Notes: a model not told the origin generated them from the sequence alone. 47,475 nt of DNA from Mycobacteriales bacterium (GCA_035995165.1 DASYKU010000038.1:1-47475), one strand, 5' to 3'. Positions 35,347 through 43,714 are shown, numbered from the stretch's first letter. Program-made: numbers and translations.

Positions 35347-36177
35347 ATGACGGAACCAACCCTGTACGGCGGCCCGGCCGGCAAGCGGGTCCGCACCCAC
35401 CACCTGGCCGACGCCAAGCGTCGCGGCGAGAAGTGGCCCATGCTCACCGCGTACGAGCAGTACGCGGCGGAGATCTTCGACCGGGCCGGCGTCCCGGTGC
35501 TGCTGGTGGGCGATTCCGCGGCCAACAACGTCTACGGCTACGAGTCGACGCTGCGGGTCAGCGTCGACGAGCTGATCCCGCTGGCCAAGGCGGTCGTCCG
35601 GGCCACCACGCGGGCGCTGATCGTCGCCGACCTGCCCTTCGGCTCGTACGAGTCGAGCCCGGAGAAGGCGGTCGACACGGCGGTCCGGTTCATGAAGGAG
35701 ACCGGCGCGCACGCGGTGAAGCTGGAGGGCGGCGCCGCGGTGGCCAGGCACGTGGCCGCGATCGTCGGCGCCGGCGTCCCGGTGATGGCGCACATCGGCT
35801 TCACCCCGCAGAAGGAGCACGCGCTCGGCGGCTACCGGGTGCAGGGCCGCGGGGCCGCGGGGGACGAGGTCTTCCACGACGCGGTCGCGCTGCAGGCGGC
35901 CGGGGCGTTCGCGGTGGTGCTGGAGATGGTGCCGGCCGACACCGCGAAGCGGGTCACCGGCGAGCTCACGATCCCGACCGTCGGCATCGGCGCCGGTCCG
36001 GACTGCGACGCCCAGGTGCTGGTCTGGCAGGACATGGCCGGCCTGCGGGAGGGCCCACTGCCGCGGTTCGTGAAGAAGTACGCCGACCTGCGCGGGGTGC
36101 TGCAGGGCGCGGTCGCCGAGTTCGCCGAGGACGTCCGCACCGGCGGCTACCCGGGGCCGGAGCACTCGTACAGCTAG
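35347..36177 (+). CDS. panB: 3-methyl-2-oxobutanoate hydroxymethyltransferase PanB
   Basis: First committed step of pantothenate and CoA synthesis: hydroxymethylates 2-oxoisovalerate using methylenetetrahydrofolate. 276 residues from ATG 35347, with AGGAGGG ending about 10 bases upstream; the ATG at 35338 abuts that sequence and is too close. Seen: MLTAYEQYAAEIFDRAGVPVLLVGDS (Mg-binding Asp), VADLPFGSYESS, VKLEGG (catalytic-site Lys and Glu), AHIGFTPQ and IGIGAGPDCDAQVLVWQDM. The M. tuberculosis panB lies near glnE-glnA2 too. Its stop overlaps that of the ImmA gene in CTAG. Confidence 0.97.
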   Translation: MTEPTLYGGPAGKRVRTHHLADAKRRGEKWPMLTAYEQYAAEIFDRAGVPVLLVGDSAANNVYGYESTLRVSVDELIPLAKAVVRATTRALIVADLPFGSYESSPEKAVDTAVRFMKETGAHAVKLEGGAAVARHVAAIVGAGVPVMAHIGFTPQKEHALGGYRVQGRGAAGDEVFHDAVALQAAGAFAVVLEMVPADTAKRVTGELTIPTVGIGAGPDCDAQVLVWQDMAGLREGPLPRFVKKYADLRGVLQGAVAEFAEDVRTGGYPGPEHSYS

Positions 36178-37250
36178 GGAACGACGTGCAGGACCGCGCG
36201 GCGCGGAGAGGTCTCCGCGCCGCCGGTCAGCACGGCCGGCACCAGTCCGAACAGGTGCCGGCTCAGCTCGTCCGCGGACAGGCCGAGGTGCGCGGTCAGC
36301 TCGCCGACCCCGCCGCGGTCGCGCAGCCCGGCCAGCACCTTGGTCAGCACCTGGGACACCTCCGGCGCCGCCCCGCCGGGCTCGGCCGTGCGGTAGCCGT
36401 CGCGGGCCAGCGCCACGCAGGTGGTGCGGTAGTTCCAGTCCGAGAGCAGGTGCAGCTCGTGCAGGCGGTGGGTCAGCGCCATCGCCGAGACGACCCAGGG
36501 CCGCTTGGCCACCAGGATCGCCTCGACCGTCGCCTCCCGCAGCCCCTGCGCGAGCACGGCCCGCCGCGGCATCAGGAACGCGGCCGCGAACCGGTTCGCC
36601 TCCGCCTCCCGGTCCCGGCCGTGCACCCGGGCCGCGCCAGAGTGCAGCAGCAGGTGGCCGAGCTCGTGCGCGGCGTCGAAGCGCTGCCGTTCCGCGGACC
36701 GGTCGGTATTGAGGAAAACGAACGGCCGGTCGTCCCGGATGAGCGAGAACGCGTCGACCTCCCGGCAGTCGTCGGCGAGGGAGAAGACGCGGACTCCGTG
36801 CGCCTCCAGCAGGTGCACGGCGCTGGGCAGCGGCCGCTCCCCCAGCCCCCAGCGCCGCCGGACGATCTCCGCCGCGGTCTCCGGCTCGTGCTTCTCCAGC
36901 GTGGGCAGGTCCGGCGCCGGCAGCGTGAACCGGCGCTCGACCCAGTCGGCGATCTCGATCGCGATCCGGCCGGCCGCGAGCGCGGCGTCCCGGCGGCCGG
37001 CCGTGGTCCGGCTGAGCTTGCGGAAGCTCACCACGTCCGGGTCGAGGAGGTCGACGTCGTCGCCGGCCAGGAAGGCCGCGTCGACGTCGAGCGCCGCGGC
37101 CAGCCGGGCGACGGTCGCGGGCGGCGGCGAGTGGTGCGCGTTCTCGTACGCGGACAGGGTCCGCAGCGGCACGCCCGACCTGCGGGCCAGCGCGGTCAGC
37201 GTGAGCGCCCGCCGGTGCCGTGCCAGCCGCAGCCGGGACGGGGTCAGCAC
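36174..37250 (-). CDS. XRE-family HTH fused to ImmA/IrrE metallopeptidase
   Basis: 358 residues from GTG 37250. An N-terminal helix-turn-helix (about 3-60, with LTALARRSGVPLRTLSAYE) is followed by an ImmA/IrrE domain with zinc motif HELGH in FDAAHELGHLLLH (about 190-202) and downstream EANRFAAAFLMP supplying the third ligand. Such fusions cut or sense partner repressors; related proteins control phage induction and DNA-damage responses. The gene starts 4 bases after the stop of an unknown 208-residue gene, so the two form a unit. Its stop overlaps that of panB. Confidence 0.9.
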   Translation of the reverse strand: MLTPSRLRLARHRRALTLTALARRSGVPLRTLSAYENAHHSPPPATVARLAAALDVDAAFLAGDDVDLLDPDVVSFRKLSRTTAGRRDAALAAGRIAIEIADWVERRFTLPAPDLPTLEKHEPETAAEIVRRRWGLGERPLPSAVHLLEAHGVRVFSLADDCREVDAFSLIRDDRPFVFLNTDRSAERQRFDAAHELGHLLLHSGAARVHGRDREAEANRFAAAFLMPRRAVLAQGLREATVEAILVAKRPWVVSAMALTHRLHELHLLSDWNYRTTCVALARDGYRTAEPGGAAPEVSQVLTKVLAGLRDRGGVGELTAHLGLSADELSRHLFGLVPAVLTGGAETSPRRAVLHVVP

Positions 37251-37254
37251 CGGC

Positions 37255-37881
37255 TCAGCCCTTGAACTCGACCGGCACGTCCAGGTCGCCGGGTGGGTCG
37301 TCCGGGTCGGCCTCCGGCGCCAGCAGCAACGGCGGCAGCGGGATCCGCTCGGCCCAGGAGTCGACGACACCCTCGCGCATGCCGTTGGGCACCGACAGCT
37401 CCAGGTCGGCGCGGCCGGGCTCGACCTTGACCAGCAGCACCCAGCACAGCCGGCGGCTGGCCGGGCCGGGCTCCGGGCGCAGGCCGAGCGGGAACTCCTC
37501 CTGCACGAAGCCGAGGTTCTCGGTCACCGCCTCCCGCATCAGCGGGCCCTTGGGGTGAGCCGTCCGGACCTCGCCGCGGGGGTCGCCGACCGCTCCCGCC
37601 CCGGTGGAGACGATCACCGCGGTCCGGCCGTCCGGGGAGACCGTGCGCTCCTGGCCGCCGGCCCAGTCCGCGCTCCAGCCCCGCTCGTCGGTCAGCAGCC
37701 GGAACTCCTCGACCGTGTGCGAGACCAGGTCGGTCCCCTGGGCGTTGCGCGGCGCGAGGTCGGTCCGGGTGGCGCGGGCGGCGATCCCGGCCCGGACCGC
37801 GCGGTGCAGCGTCTCCACGTCCAGGCCCAGCTCCGCGAGCCGGTCCGGTTCTCCCAGCTCGAGCTGCAGCGCGGACGTCAT
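37255..37881 (-). CDS. Unknown protein paired with the XRE-ImmA gene
   Basis: 208 residues from ATG 37881, with GGAGGGAGGA about 9 bases upstream. No signal peptide or membrane helix. Seen: LELGEPDRLAELGLDVETLHRAVRAGI (helical N-terminus), an arginine-rich middle, and a beta-rich C-terminal half with GFVQEEFPLGLRPEP, VLLVKVEPGRADLELSVP and an acidic tail ending EADPDDPPGDLD. I do not recognise the family. The 4-base gap to the ImmA gene suggests a functional pair: it may be the substrate or effector of the protease. That is inference. Confidence 0.8.
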   Translation of the reverse strand: MTSALQLELGEPDRLAELGLDVETLHRAVRAGIAARATRTDLAPRNAQGTDLVSHTVEEFRLLTDERGWSADWAGGQERTVSPDGRTAVIVSTGAGAVGDPRGEVRTAHPKGPLMREAVTENLGFVQEEFPLGLRPEPGPASRRLCWVLLVKVEPGRADLELSVPNGMREGVVDSWAERIPLPPLLLAPEADPDDPPGDLDVPVEFKG

Positions 37882-37932
37882 GCCGGAAATCCTCCCTCCG
37901 ATGAGGGGCCGGATCGTGCCGGACACGCCGGG

Positions 37933-37938
37933 TACGGT
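37933..37938 (+). promoter_or_regulatory. -10 hexamer TACGGT for the SDR gene (leaderless type)
   Basis: TACGGT is followed by 6 bases and GTG at 37945. Confidence 0.6.
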
Positions 37939-37944
37939 CAGCCG

Positions 37945-38697
37945 GTGACGGGACGAGCGGTGCTGGTGACGGGTGCCTCGCGGGGCGTGGGCCGGGCGGT
38001 GGCGATCGCGTTCGCGGCCGCCGGGGACCGGGTGGCGGTGCACCACCGGGACTCGGCCGGGCTGGCCGTGGAGACGGTCGGGATGCTGGCCGGGGACGGG
38101 CACGTGGTCGTGGCCGGCGACCTGGCCGACCCCGCGGCGGTGTCCGCGTTCGTCGGCGACGCGGCCACCGGCCTGGGCGGGCTGGACGTGCTGGTGAACA
38201 ACGCGGCCTCGATCGTGCCGCACCCGCCGGGCGAGGTGACGTACGAGCAGTGGCAGCAGGCCTGGACCCGGACCGTCGGCGTCAACCTGCTCGGAACGGC
38301 CAACGTCACGTTCTGCGCGCTGCCGTTCCTGCGCCGCTCCGCCGGCGCCCGGATCGTGAACGTGTCCTCCCGGGGCGCGTTCCGGGGCGAGCCGGAGCAG
38401 CCGGCGTACGGGGCCTCGAAGGCGGGGCTGAACGCGCTCGGGCAGTCGCTGGCACTCGCGCTGGCCGGAGACGGGATCGCGGTCTCGACGGTCGCGCCCG
38501 GGTTCGTGGAGACGGACATGGGCAACGAGTGGCTGAAGTCGCCGCGCGGGCCGGAGCTCCGGGCGCAGTCGCCGTTCGACCGGGTGGCGCGGCCGGACGA
38601 GGTCGCGGCGGCGGTGCTCTACCTGGCCTCGGCCGAGGCGGAGTGGGCCTCCGGCGCCATCCTCGACCTCAACGGCGCCTCCTACCTCCGGACCTAG
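37945..38697 (+). CDS. Short-chain dehydrogenase/reductase (classical SDR)
   Basis: 250 residues from GTG 37945. Seen: VTGASRGVGRAVA (about 8-20, NAD(P) loop TGxxxGxG), LVNNAAS (NNAG-type motif), IVNVSSRGAF (catalytic Ser), PAYGASKAGLNAL (YxxxK) and PGFVETDMG. The full Ser-Tyr-Lys triad is present, so it should be active. VHHRDSAG after strand 2 leaves NADPH or NADH preference unclear; the substrate is unknown. A 7-bp hairpin follows the stop. Confidence 0.93.
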   Translation: MTGRAVLVTGASRGVGRAVAIAFAAAGDRVAVHHRDSAGLAVETVGMLAGDGHVVVAGDLADPAAVSAFVGDAATGLGGLDVLVNNAASIVPHPPGEVTYEQWQQAWTRTVGVNLLGTANVTFCALPFLRRSAGARIVNVSSRGAFRGEPEQPAYGASKAGLNALGQSLALALAGDGIAVSTVAPGFVETDMGNEWLKSPRGPELRAQSPFDRVARPDEVAAAVLYLASAEAEWASGAILDLNGASYLRT

Positions 38698-38722
38698 GTC
38701 GCGTTGCAGTGTCTAGGTGTGT

Positions 38723-38751
38723 CTTCGCCTCCGCCTTGCGCTCTGGCGAAG
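38723..38751 (+). terminator. Terminator-like hairpin after the SDR gene
   Basis: CTTCGCC (38723-38729) pairs with GGCGAAG (38745-38751) around a 15-base loop. Confidence 0.55.
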
Positions 38752-38761
38752 CGACTGCTTC

Positions 38762-38767
38762 TAAGTT
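38762..38767 (+). promoter_or_regulatory. -10 hexamer TAAGTT for the VOC gene (leaderless type)
   Basis: TAAGTT is followed by 6 bases and ATG at 38774. Confidence 0.6.
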
Positions 38768-38773
38768 GGGCGG

Positions 38774-39442
38774 ATGGCCGTTCACATCACCGCACGGGCG
38801 TTCCATTCTGAGGGCTTGTCACAGTGGCGCGTCTGCGACGGTGGTGCCAGCGCCTGGTTCGGCGCTCCCGACCTCGCGACCGGACTGACGTTCGCACTCT
38901 CCGTCGCGGCCCTCCCCGAGTGCGTGGATCACCCGCCCGATCTCGACGCGCGCAGCACCGGCGTCATGGTGCGCCTGAATACGTTCGGGCCGAGACCGGG
39001 CGGGCTCAGCACTCTCGACGTGGCGGCGGCCCGGGCCATCTCCGAGGTGGCGGGCGAGCGCGGCCTCGTCGCCGACCCGTCCCGGATCGGGAACATGGTC
39101 CTCAACATCGGGTCGACGGCCCCGGCCGCGATCGTGCCGTTCTGGCGCGCCGTGCTCGGGCTGGACGAGGTCGACGGCGAGCTCAACGACCCGCTGGCCC
39201 GGCAGCCTGTGGTGTGCTTCCAGCACCTGGAGACGTCCCGTCCCGGGCACGGCCGGATCCACGTCGACGTCTGGGTGCCGCACGACCAGGCCGAGGCCCG
39301 CGTCGTGGCCGCCCTGGCCGCCGGCGGACGGCTGGTCAGCGACGAGCCGGCACCGTCCTGGTGGATCCTGGCCGATCCGGACGGCAACGAAGCCTGCGTT
39401 GCGACGTGGATTGGTACTGACGGTCAGGGTTACCCGGAGTGA
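38774..39442 (+). CDS. VOC (glyoxalase-like) protein with pterin-dehydratase-like N-terminus
   Basis: 222 residues. The N-terminal half (about 1-105, with FHSEGLSQWRV and ALPECVDHPPDLDARSTGVMVRL) resembles 4a-hydroxytetrahydrobiopterin dehydratase-like folds seen fused to VOC domains. The C-terminal half (about 110-215) is VOC-like: VPFWRAVLGLDEVDG, HVDVWVPHDQAEARVVAAL and WWILADPDGNEACV. Function unknown. ATG 38774 has TAAGTT 6 bases upstream. A scrap of an IS110-type transposase starts right after its stop. Confidence 0.85.
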   Translation: MAVHITARAFHSEGLSQWRVCDGGASAWFGAPDLATGLTFALSVAALPECVDHPPDLDARSTGVMVRLNTFGPRPGGLSTLDVAAARAISEVAGERGLVADPSRIGNMVLNIGSTAPAAIVPFWRAVLGLDEVDGELNDPLARQPVVCFQHLETSRPGHGRIHVDVWVPHDQAEARVVAALAAGGRLVSDEPAPSWWILADPDGNEACVATWIGTDGQGYPE

Positions 39443-39443
39443 C

Positions 39444-39533
39444 TCAAGGCGTTGGCCGCAGCGGGTCTGGGCGGTCGAGGGCAGCAACGGCATCGGCCGG
39501 CACGTCGCGCAGCGACTGGTCGCCGACGGCGAC
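39444..39533 (+). mobile_element. IS110-family transposase fragment (degraded)
   Basis: The frame at 39447-39533 reads RRWPQRVWAVEGSNGIGRHV followed by AQRLVADGD. This matches the conserved N-terminal block of IS110-type (DEDD) transposases, W-AVEG-x-GxGRxxAQxLxADGE. Nothing of the element before or after it is recognisable; sequence beyond 39533 drifts out of family. It lies between the VOC stop and the epoxide hydrolase start. Confidence 0.65.
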
Positions 39534-39616
39534 CGGTATCCACGGTTGACGGCGCGCGGCAGCATCGGCTCGACTGCACCACGGGGGTTCCGACCGCGGC
39601 CAATCGAGGAGAGTGC

Positions 39617-40801
39617 ATGTCCGCCATGACCGACGTCCGCGCGTTCCGGGTCGAGATCCCGGAGGAGAAGCTCACCGAGCTGCGCCGCCGCATCGACGCG
39701 ACGCGCTGGCCGACCAAGGAGCCGGTGTCGGACCGTTCCCAGGGCGTACAGCTGGCGACGATGCAGGCGCTGGTTCGGTACTGGGTGGGCGACTATGACT
39801 GGCGCCGGTGCGAGGCGAAGCTGAACGCGCTGCCGCAGTTCAAGACCGAGATCGACGGCGGGGACGTCCACTTCATCCACGTGAAGTCCCCACACCCGAA
39901 TGCGCTGCCGCTGATCATGACGCACGGCTGGCCCGGCTCGGTCGTCGAGATGGTCGACTCCGTCGGCCCCCTCACCGATCCGCCCGCGCACGGCGGACGC
40001 GCCGAGGACGCGTTCGACCTCGTGCTGCCGTCCGTGCCCGGCTACGGCTTCTCGGCCGAGCCGACCGAGACCGGGTGGGACCTCGGACGCATCGGGCGCG
40101 CGTGGGCCGAGCTGATGCGCCGCCTCGGCTACACCCGGTACGTCGCCCAGGGCGGCGACGTGGGCGCCGGCGTCACCGACGCAATGGGTCGCCAGGCCCC
40201 TGAAGGGCTGGTCGGTATCCACACCAACCTGCTCGCGCCCGCGCTGGGCGCGCCACAGTCGACGGACACCGACGAGGAGCGCGCGGCGGCCGGCCAGCTC
40301 GCCGAGTTCAACGCGACCGGCAACGGCTACTTCGTGGAGCAGGCGACCCGGCCGCAGACGATCGGCTACGCGCTGCTGGACTCACCCGTCGCCCTGGCCG
40401 CCTGGATGATCGACCACGACACCGACGCCTACTACAAGATCGCCGGTGCGTTCGTCGACGGGAAGCCCAGCGGCAACCTCACCCGGGATCACATCCTCGA
40501 CAACGTCACGCTCTACTGGCTGACCGGGACGGGCGCCTCGGCGGCGCGATCGTACTGGGACAGCTACGGCGTGGCCGACGCCGAGACCGCGGCGGCCCTG
40601 GCGGCCAAACCGGTCACGGTGCCGGCCGGCTACACCACGTTCCCCGGCGAGCTGTTCCGGGCTCCGCGCAGCTGGGTCGAGCACAGCTATCCCACCCTGA
40701 CGTACTTCCACGAAGCCGAGCGGGGCGGTCACTTCGCCGCCTGGGAGGAGCCGGAGCTGTTCGCCACCGAGCTCCGAGCGGCGTTCGGGTCACTGCGCTA
40801 G
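39617..40801 (+). CDS. Epoxide hydrolase-type alpha/beta hydrolase
   Basis: 394 residues from ATG 39617 with GGAG upstream. An N-terminal epoxide-hydrolase cap segment (about 6-115, FRVEIPEEKLTELRRRIDATRWP and WRRCEAKLNALPQF) precedes the hydrolase core. Seen: oxyanion HGWPGSVVEM, LPSVPGYGFSAEP, nucleophile region QGGDVGAG (catalytic Asp) and C-terminal GGHFAAWEEP (catalytic His). It is the microsomal-like EphX type, opening epoxides to diols; the substrate is unknown. A hairpin follows the stop. Confidence 0.92.
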   Translation: MSAMTDVRAFRVEIPEEKLTELRRRIDATRWPTKEPVSDRSQGVQLATMQALVRYWVGDYDWRRCEAKLNALPQFKTEIDGGDVHFIHVKSPHPNALPLIMTHGWPGSVVEMVDSVGPLTDPPAHGGRAEDAFDLVLPSVPGYGFSAEPTETGWDLGRIGRAWAELMRRLGYTRYVAQGGDVGAGVTDAMGRQAPEGLVGIHTNLLAPALGAPQSTDTDEERAAAGQLAEFNATGNGYFVEQATRPQTIGYALLDSPVALAAWMIDHDTDAYYKIAGAFVDGKPSGNLTRDHILDNVTLYWLTGTGASAARSYWDSYGVADAETAAALAAKPVTVPAGYTTFPGELFRAPRSWVEHSYPTLTYFHEAERGGHFAAWEEPELFATELRAAFGSLR

Positions 40802-40807
40802 ACCGAA

Positions 40808-40844
40808 TTCGGTGGCTGTGCGCCCGCTCGCGGGCGCGAGCCGA
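40808..40844 (+). terminator. Terminator hairpin after the epoxide hydrolase gene
   Basis: GCGCCCGC (40820-40827) and GCGGGCGC (40830-40837) form an 8-bp stem with a 2-base turn; flanking TTCGG and CCGAA can extend it with mismatches. Confidence 0.7.
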
Positions 40845-41191
40845 ACGCCGCGTTGGAGCGGTTCCTGCCGCGCTGACGGTTGCGGCCGCCGAGGAACGGC
40901 GGCCAGGGCGTCCGCGGCGGTGGCCGGGGAAGGGCTCCGGGCGGTGACGCACCAGCAAGGCGTGCTGGACAGCGTCGTCCGCACCCGGGCAACCACCTTG
41001 ACTGCCTGGGACTCCTCATCGGCGACGGGCCGGCCAGCCACGGACGACGCGCCGGCAGCCGCCTTACCAGCAGTCGACACCCCGACCGCCAAGCGGCCAT
41101 CCGGAATCTGGCCCGAAGGAGGATGCACGCACCTCGGCAGAGGCGGTCGTTGCGTCCGGACGGTTGGGAGACACGACCTGGCCGCCGGCCG
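40845..41191. other. 347-base convergent intergenic region, nothing assigned
   Basis: Between the epoxide hydrolase terminator and the end of the beta-lactamase-fold gene. Open frames exist on both strands but none shows recognisable family motifs or a plausible start signal. It may be decayed coding or mobile DNA, given the transposase scrap 1.3 kb upstream. Confidence 0.5.
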
Positions 41192-42208
41192 TCAGCGGCC
41201 GGTCGACTCGTCGGGGACGGTGACGGTCGCGGGGGTGTGCGCGCCGAAGATCGTGGCGACGACGTCGCTGGTGGCGTGGACCCCGGGGGCCTCGCCCGTG
41301 CCCGGCGGGAGGTCGTCCATGACCGCGACGACGTACCGCTCCCCCGGGCCGGCGAAGCCGACCGAGCTGGTGCACCAGTGCTGGACGCCGCCGTCGTACT
41401 CGATCGACCAGCCGTCCTTGGCGCCGGCCTGCTGGGCCGCGCCGGCCGCCCAGACGCCCCAGTGCTGGATCGGGCCGGTCGTCCGCATCGCGTTCACCAG
41501 GTAGGCCCGGTCGGCCGCGTTCGTCCTCGTCAGCACGTACGTCATGAGCGCGCGCAGGTCGCGGGTGGACAGCTTGATGAAGCCCCAGCGCTGCGGGAAG
41601 CCGGGGACGAACGTCGCGCCGGTCATGCCGTACCGGTCGCGGAAGCGGGGCAGCAGGGACGCGCCGCCGTACCGGTCCCAGAGGGCGTCGGCGGCGTCGT
41701 CGTCGGAGACGGCGAGCATCGCGGCCAGGTCCTGGCGGGCCTTCGCGTCCAGGGTGATCTCGCCGGCGCGCTGCCGCTCCAGCAGGCTCGCCGCGATGGC
41801 GAGCTTCGGGGTCGAGCTGGCCCACATGAGGTGGCTCGCGGTGCCGGCCTCCCAGACCGCACCGGTCCGCCGGTCCAGCACGGTGACGCCGAGCTTGCCC
41901 GGCTCGGTCGCGACCAGCTTCGCCGCGGCGTCGAGCCGGTGCTGGACCGTGCAACCCCAGACTCCGCAGGACGGGGTCGGCTCCGGGGTGGTCGTCGCCG
42001 GGGCCGGGGTGGTCGGCCGGGTGGCGGCCGGCGCGACCGTTCCCGCGGTCGCGATCGCCGACGGCACCGCGGACGGAGCGGCAACGGGAGTGTCCCGCCG
42101 GCTCAGCGCGACCGCGACCCCGGCGCCGAGCACCAGGACCAGCGCCACCGCGAGCGCCGCCAGCAGCGGGCCGCGGGACCGGCGCGACCGGCCGGGACTG
42201 GCGTGCAC
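41192..42208 (-). CDS. Membrane-anchored or secreted serine hydrolase, class A beta-lactamase fold
   Basis: 338 residues from GTG 42208, with GGGGAG 5 bases upstream. A basic tail and one hydrophobic helix (about 14-34) lead to a Pro/Thr/Ala linker and the catalytic domain. Seen: ASSTPKLAIAASLLE (SxxK, Ser near residue 136), SDDDAADALWDRYGG (SDN-like) and AKDGWSIEYDGG (KTG-like, as KDG). The altered third motif and the missing canonical omega-loop Glu make a cell-wall role as likely as drug resistance. It is last in a five-gene minus-strand run. Confidence 0.82.
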   Translation of the reverse strand: MHASPGRSRRSRGPLLAALAVALVLVLGAGVAVALSRRDTPVAAPSAVPSAIATAGTVAPAATRPTTPAPATTTPEPTPSCGVWGCTVQHRLDAAAKLVATEPGKLGVTVLDRRTGAVWEAGTASHLMWASSTPKLAIAASLLERQRAGEITLDAKARQDLAAMLAVSDDDAADALWDRYGGASLLPRFRDRYGMTGATFVPGFPQRWGFIKLSTRDLRALMTYVLTRTNAADRAYLVNAMRTTGPIQHWGVWAAGAAQQAGAKDGWSIEYDGGVQHWCTSSVGFAGPGERYVVAVMDDLPPGTGEAPGVHATSDVVATIFGAHTPATVTVPDESTGR

Positions 42209-42240
42209 GGCTGCTCCCCTCGGTCGATCGGCGGCCGAGG

Positions 42241-43014
42241 CTACCCGCTCGTGCGCAGGACCTCGGCCAGCTGGCGTTCGAGCAGGTCCCGGGCCGCCAG
42301 CAGGGACGGCCCGTACCAGGTCAGGTGCCGGCCGCTGACCAGCGCGACGTCCAGGCCGGGGAACTCCTCGGGCCCGTCGGCGGCGCTGAACGCATACGGC
42401 TCGTCGGGCAGCACGACCAGGTCCGCGCCGGAGCCGCGGATGTCCTCGGCCGTCACCCGCGGGTAGCGCTCCTCGGCCCACTCGTACGCGTTGGCCACCC
42501 CGAGGTGCCGCAGCACGTCCCCGGCGAACGTCCGCGGCCCGAGCACCATCCAGGGCCGCCGCCAGATCGGCACCGCGGCGGTCCGGACCGGGGCCGAGCC
42601 GTCGTACGTCGAGGACCAGGCCCGGCGGGCCTCCTCGAGCCACGGGACGTCGGCCACACCGCAGGCGGCCAGCATCCGCCGCAGGCTGGTGAACGCCTGG
42701 GCCAGCGTGGCCGGGGCGGTCACCCAGACCGGGATCCCGTCCGCCCGCAGCGCCTCGATGTCGTCCCGCTGGTTCTCCTCGGCGTTGGCCAGGACGAGGT
42801 CCGGCTTCAGCGCCCTGACTGCCTCCACCGAGGGGTACTTCGAGCCGCCGACCCGGGCGACGTCCAGCCCGGCCGGGTGGGTGCAGTAGTCGGTCGCGCC
42901 GACGAGCAGGCCGGGCACGCTCGCCGCGACCGACTCGGTCAGCGACGGCACCAGCGAGACGACCCGGCGCACCGGGCCGAGCACGACCGGCGCTCCGAGA
43001 TCGTCCTCAGACAT
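42241..43014 (-). CDS. Helical-backbone metal-receptor (BtuF/FhuD-like) protein without signal peptide
   Basis: 257 residues. The fold signals are RRVVSLVPSLTESVAA, LLVGATDYCTHP, ALKPDLVLANAEENQRDDIEAL and a C-terminal WYGPSLLAARDLLE. This is the substrate-binding-protein family of ABC importers for cobalamin and siderophores, but no signal peptide or lipobox is present and no permease or ATPase is nearby. A cytosolic metallophore- or corrinoid-binding role is possible. ATG 43014 lies within the end of npdG (8-base overlap), so the two are translationally coupled. Confidence 0.87.
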   Translation of the reverse strand: MSEDDLGAPVVLGPVRRVVSLVPSLTESVAASVPGLLVGATDYCTHPAGLDVARVGGSKYPSVEAVRALKPDLVLANAEENQRDDIEALRADGIPVWVTAPATLAQAFTSLRRMLAACGVADVPWLEEARRAWSSTYDGSAPVRTAAVPIWRRPWMVLGPRTFAGDVLRHLGVANAYEWAEERYPRVTAEDIRGSGADLVVLPDEPYAFSAADGPEEFPGLDVALVSGRHLTWYGPSLLAARDLLERQLAEVLRTSG

Positions 43015-43681
43015 CGGTGACGCGGACGCCCGAGTGCGCCTTGTAGCGCCGGTTGATCGCGATCAGGTTGGCCGTGAACGCCTCGATCTGGTGCGCGTTG
43101 CGCAGCCGCCCGCCGTAGATCCCGCGCACGCCCGGGATCAGCTCGGCCAGCGCCTGCACGGTGTCGGTCGCCTCCCGGTCCTCGCCCTCCCCCAGGACGA
43201 GCACGTCCAGCTCGACCTGCGGCACCGCCAGGTCGTTCAGCAGCGGCGCGCTGACGTGGTGGAAGGCGGCGGTGACCCGGCTGTTCGGCAGCAGCGCGGC
43301 GGCCTGCTGGGCGGCCGAACCCTCGTCCACGTGCAGCGGGAACGCGCCCTGCTTGTCGAAGCCGAGCGGGTTGACCGCGTCGACGACGATCTTGCCGGCC
43401 AGCACGGCGGCCAGCCCGCGCAGCAGCTCGGCGTGCCCCTCGTACGGCACGGCCACGACGAGGACGTCCGCCTGCCGGGCGACCTCGGCGTTGTCCGAGC
43501 CGGTCACGTCCGCGTGCGGCACGTCGGCCAGGATCTCCTGGGCGATCCGGGCGCCCTTGGCGGCGTCCCGGGAGCCGACCACGACGGCCACACCGGCCGC
43601 GGCGAACCGCCGGGCCAGGCCGGCGCCGAGCGGACCGGTCCCGCCGAGCACGCCGATGGTGAGCTCCTTGACGTCCGGCAC
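43007..43681 (-). CDS. npdG: NADPH-dependent F420 reductase (Fno/NpdG)
   Basis: Passes hydride between NADPH and coenzyme F420, supplying reduced F420 to enzymes such as the LLM protein at 1.7-2.6 kb. 224 residues. Seen: LTIGVLGGTGPLGAGLARRFA (NADPH Rossmann loop GGTGPLG), VVGSRD (NADPH phosphate side), VLVVAVPYEGHAELL, VVDAVNPLGFD and a C-terminal GGRLRNAHQIEAFTANLIAIN. GTG 43681 has GAGGGAG about 6 bases upstream. It is downstream of the RNB gene (33-base gap). Confidence 0.93.
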   Translation of the reverse strand: MPDVKELTIGVLGGTGPLGAGLARRFAAAGVAVVVGSRDAAKGARIAQEILADVPHADVTGSDNAEVARQADVLVVAVPYEGHAELLRGLAAVLAGKIVVDAVNPLGFDKQGAFPLHVDEGSAAQQAAALLPNSRVTAAFHHVSAPLLNDLAVPQVELDVLVLGEGEDREATDTVQALAELIPGVRGIYGGRLRNAHQIEAFTANLIAINRRYKAHSGVRVTDV

Positions 43682-43714
43682 GGCGACTCCCTCACGATCG
43701 GTGATCAGCCGAAC

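Noticed and set aside
40845-41191. Possible extra IS110 pieces in the unassigned intergenic stretch
   Set aside because: I could find no transposase motifs in any frame by eye.
41192-42208. Beta-lactamase-fold gene as an antibiotic-resistance gene
   Set aside because: Only SxxK is canonical; the SDN and KTG positions are altered and the omega-loop Glu is not evident, so resistance cannot be claimed.
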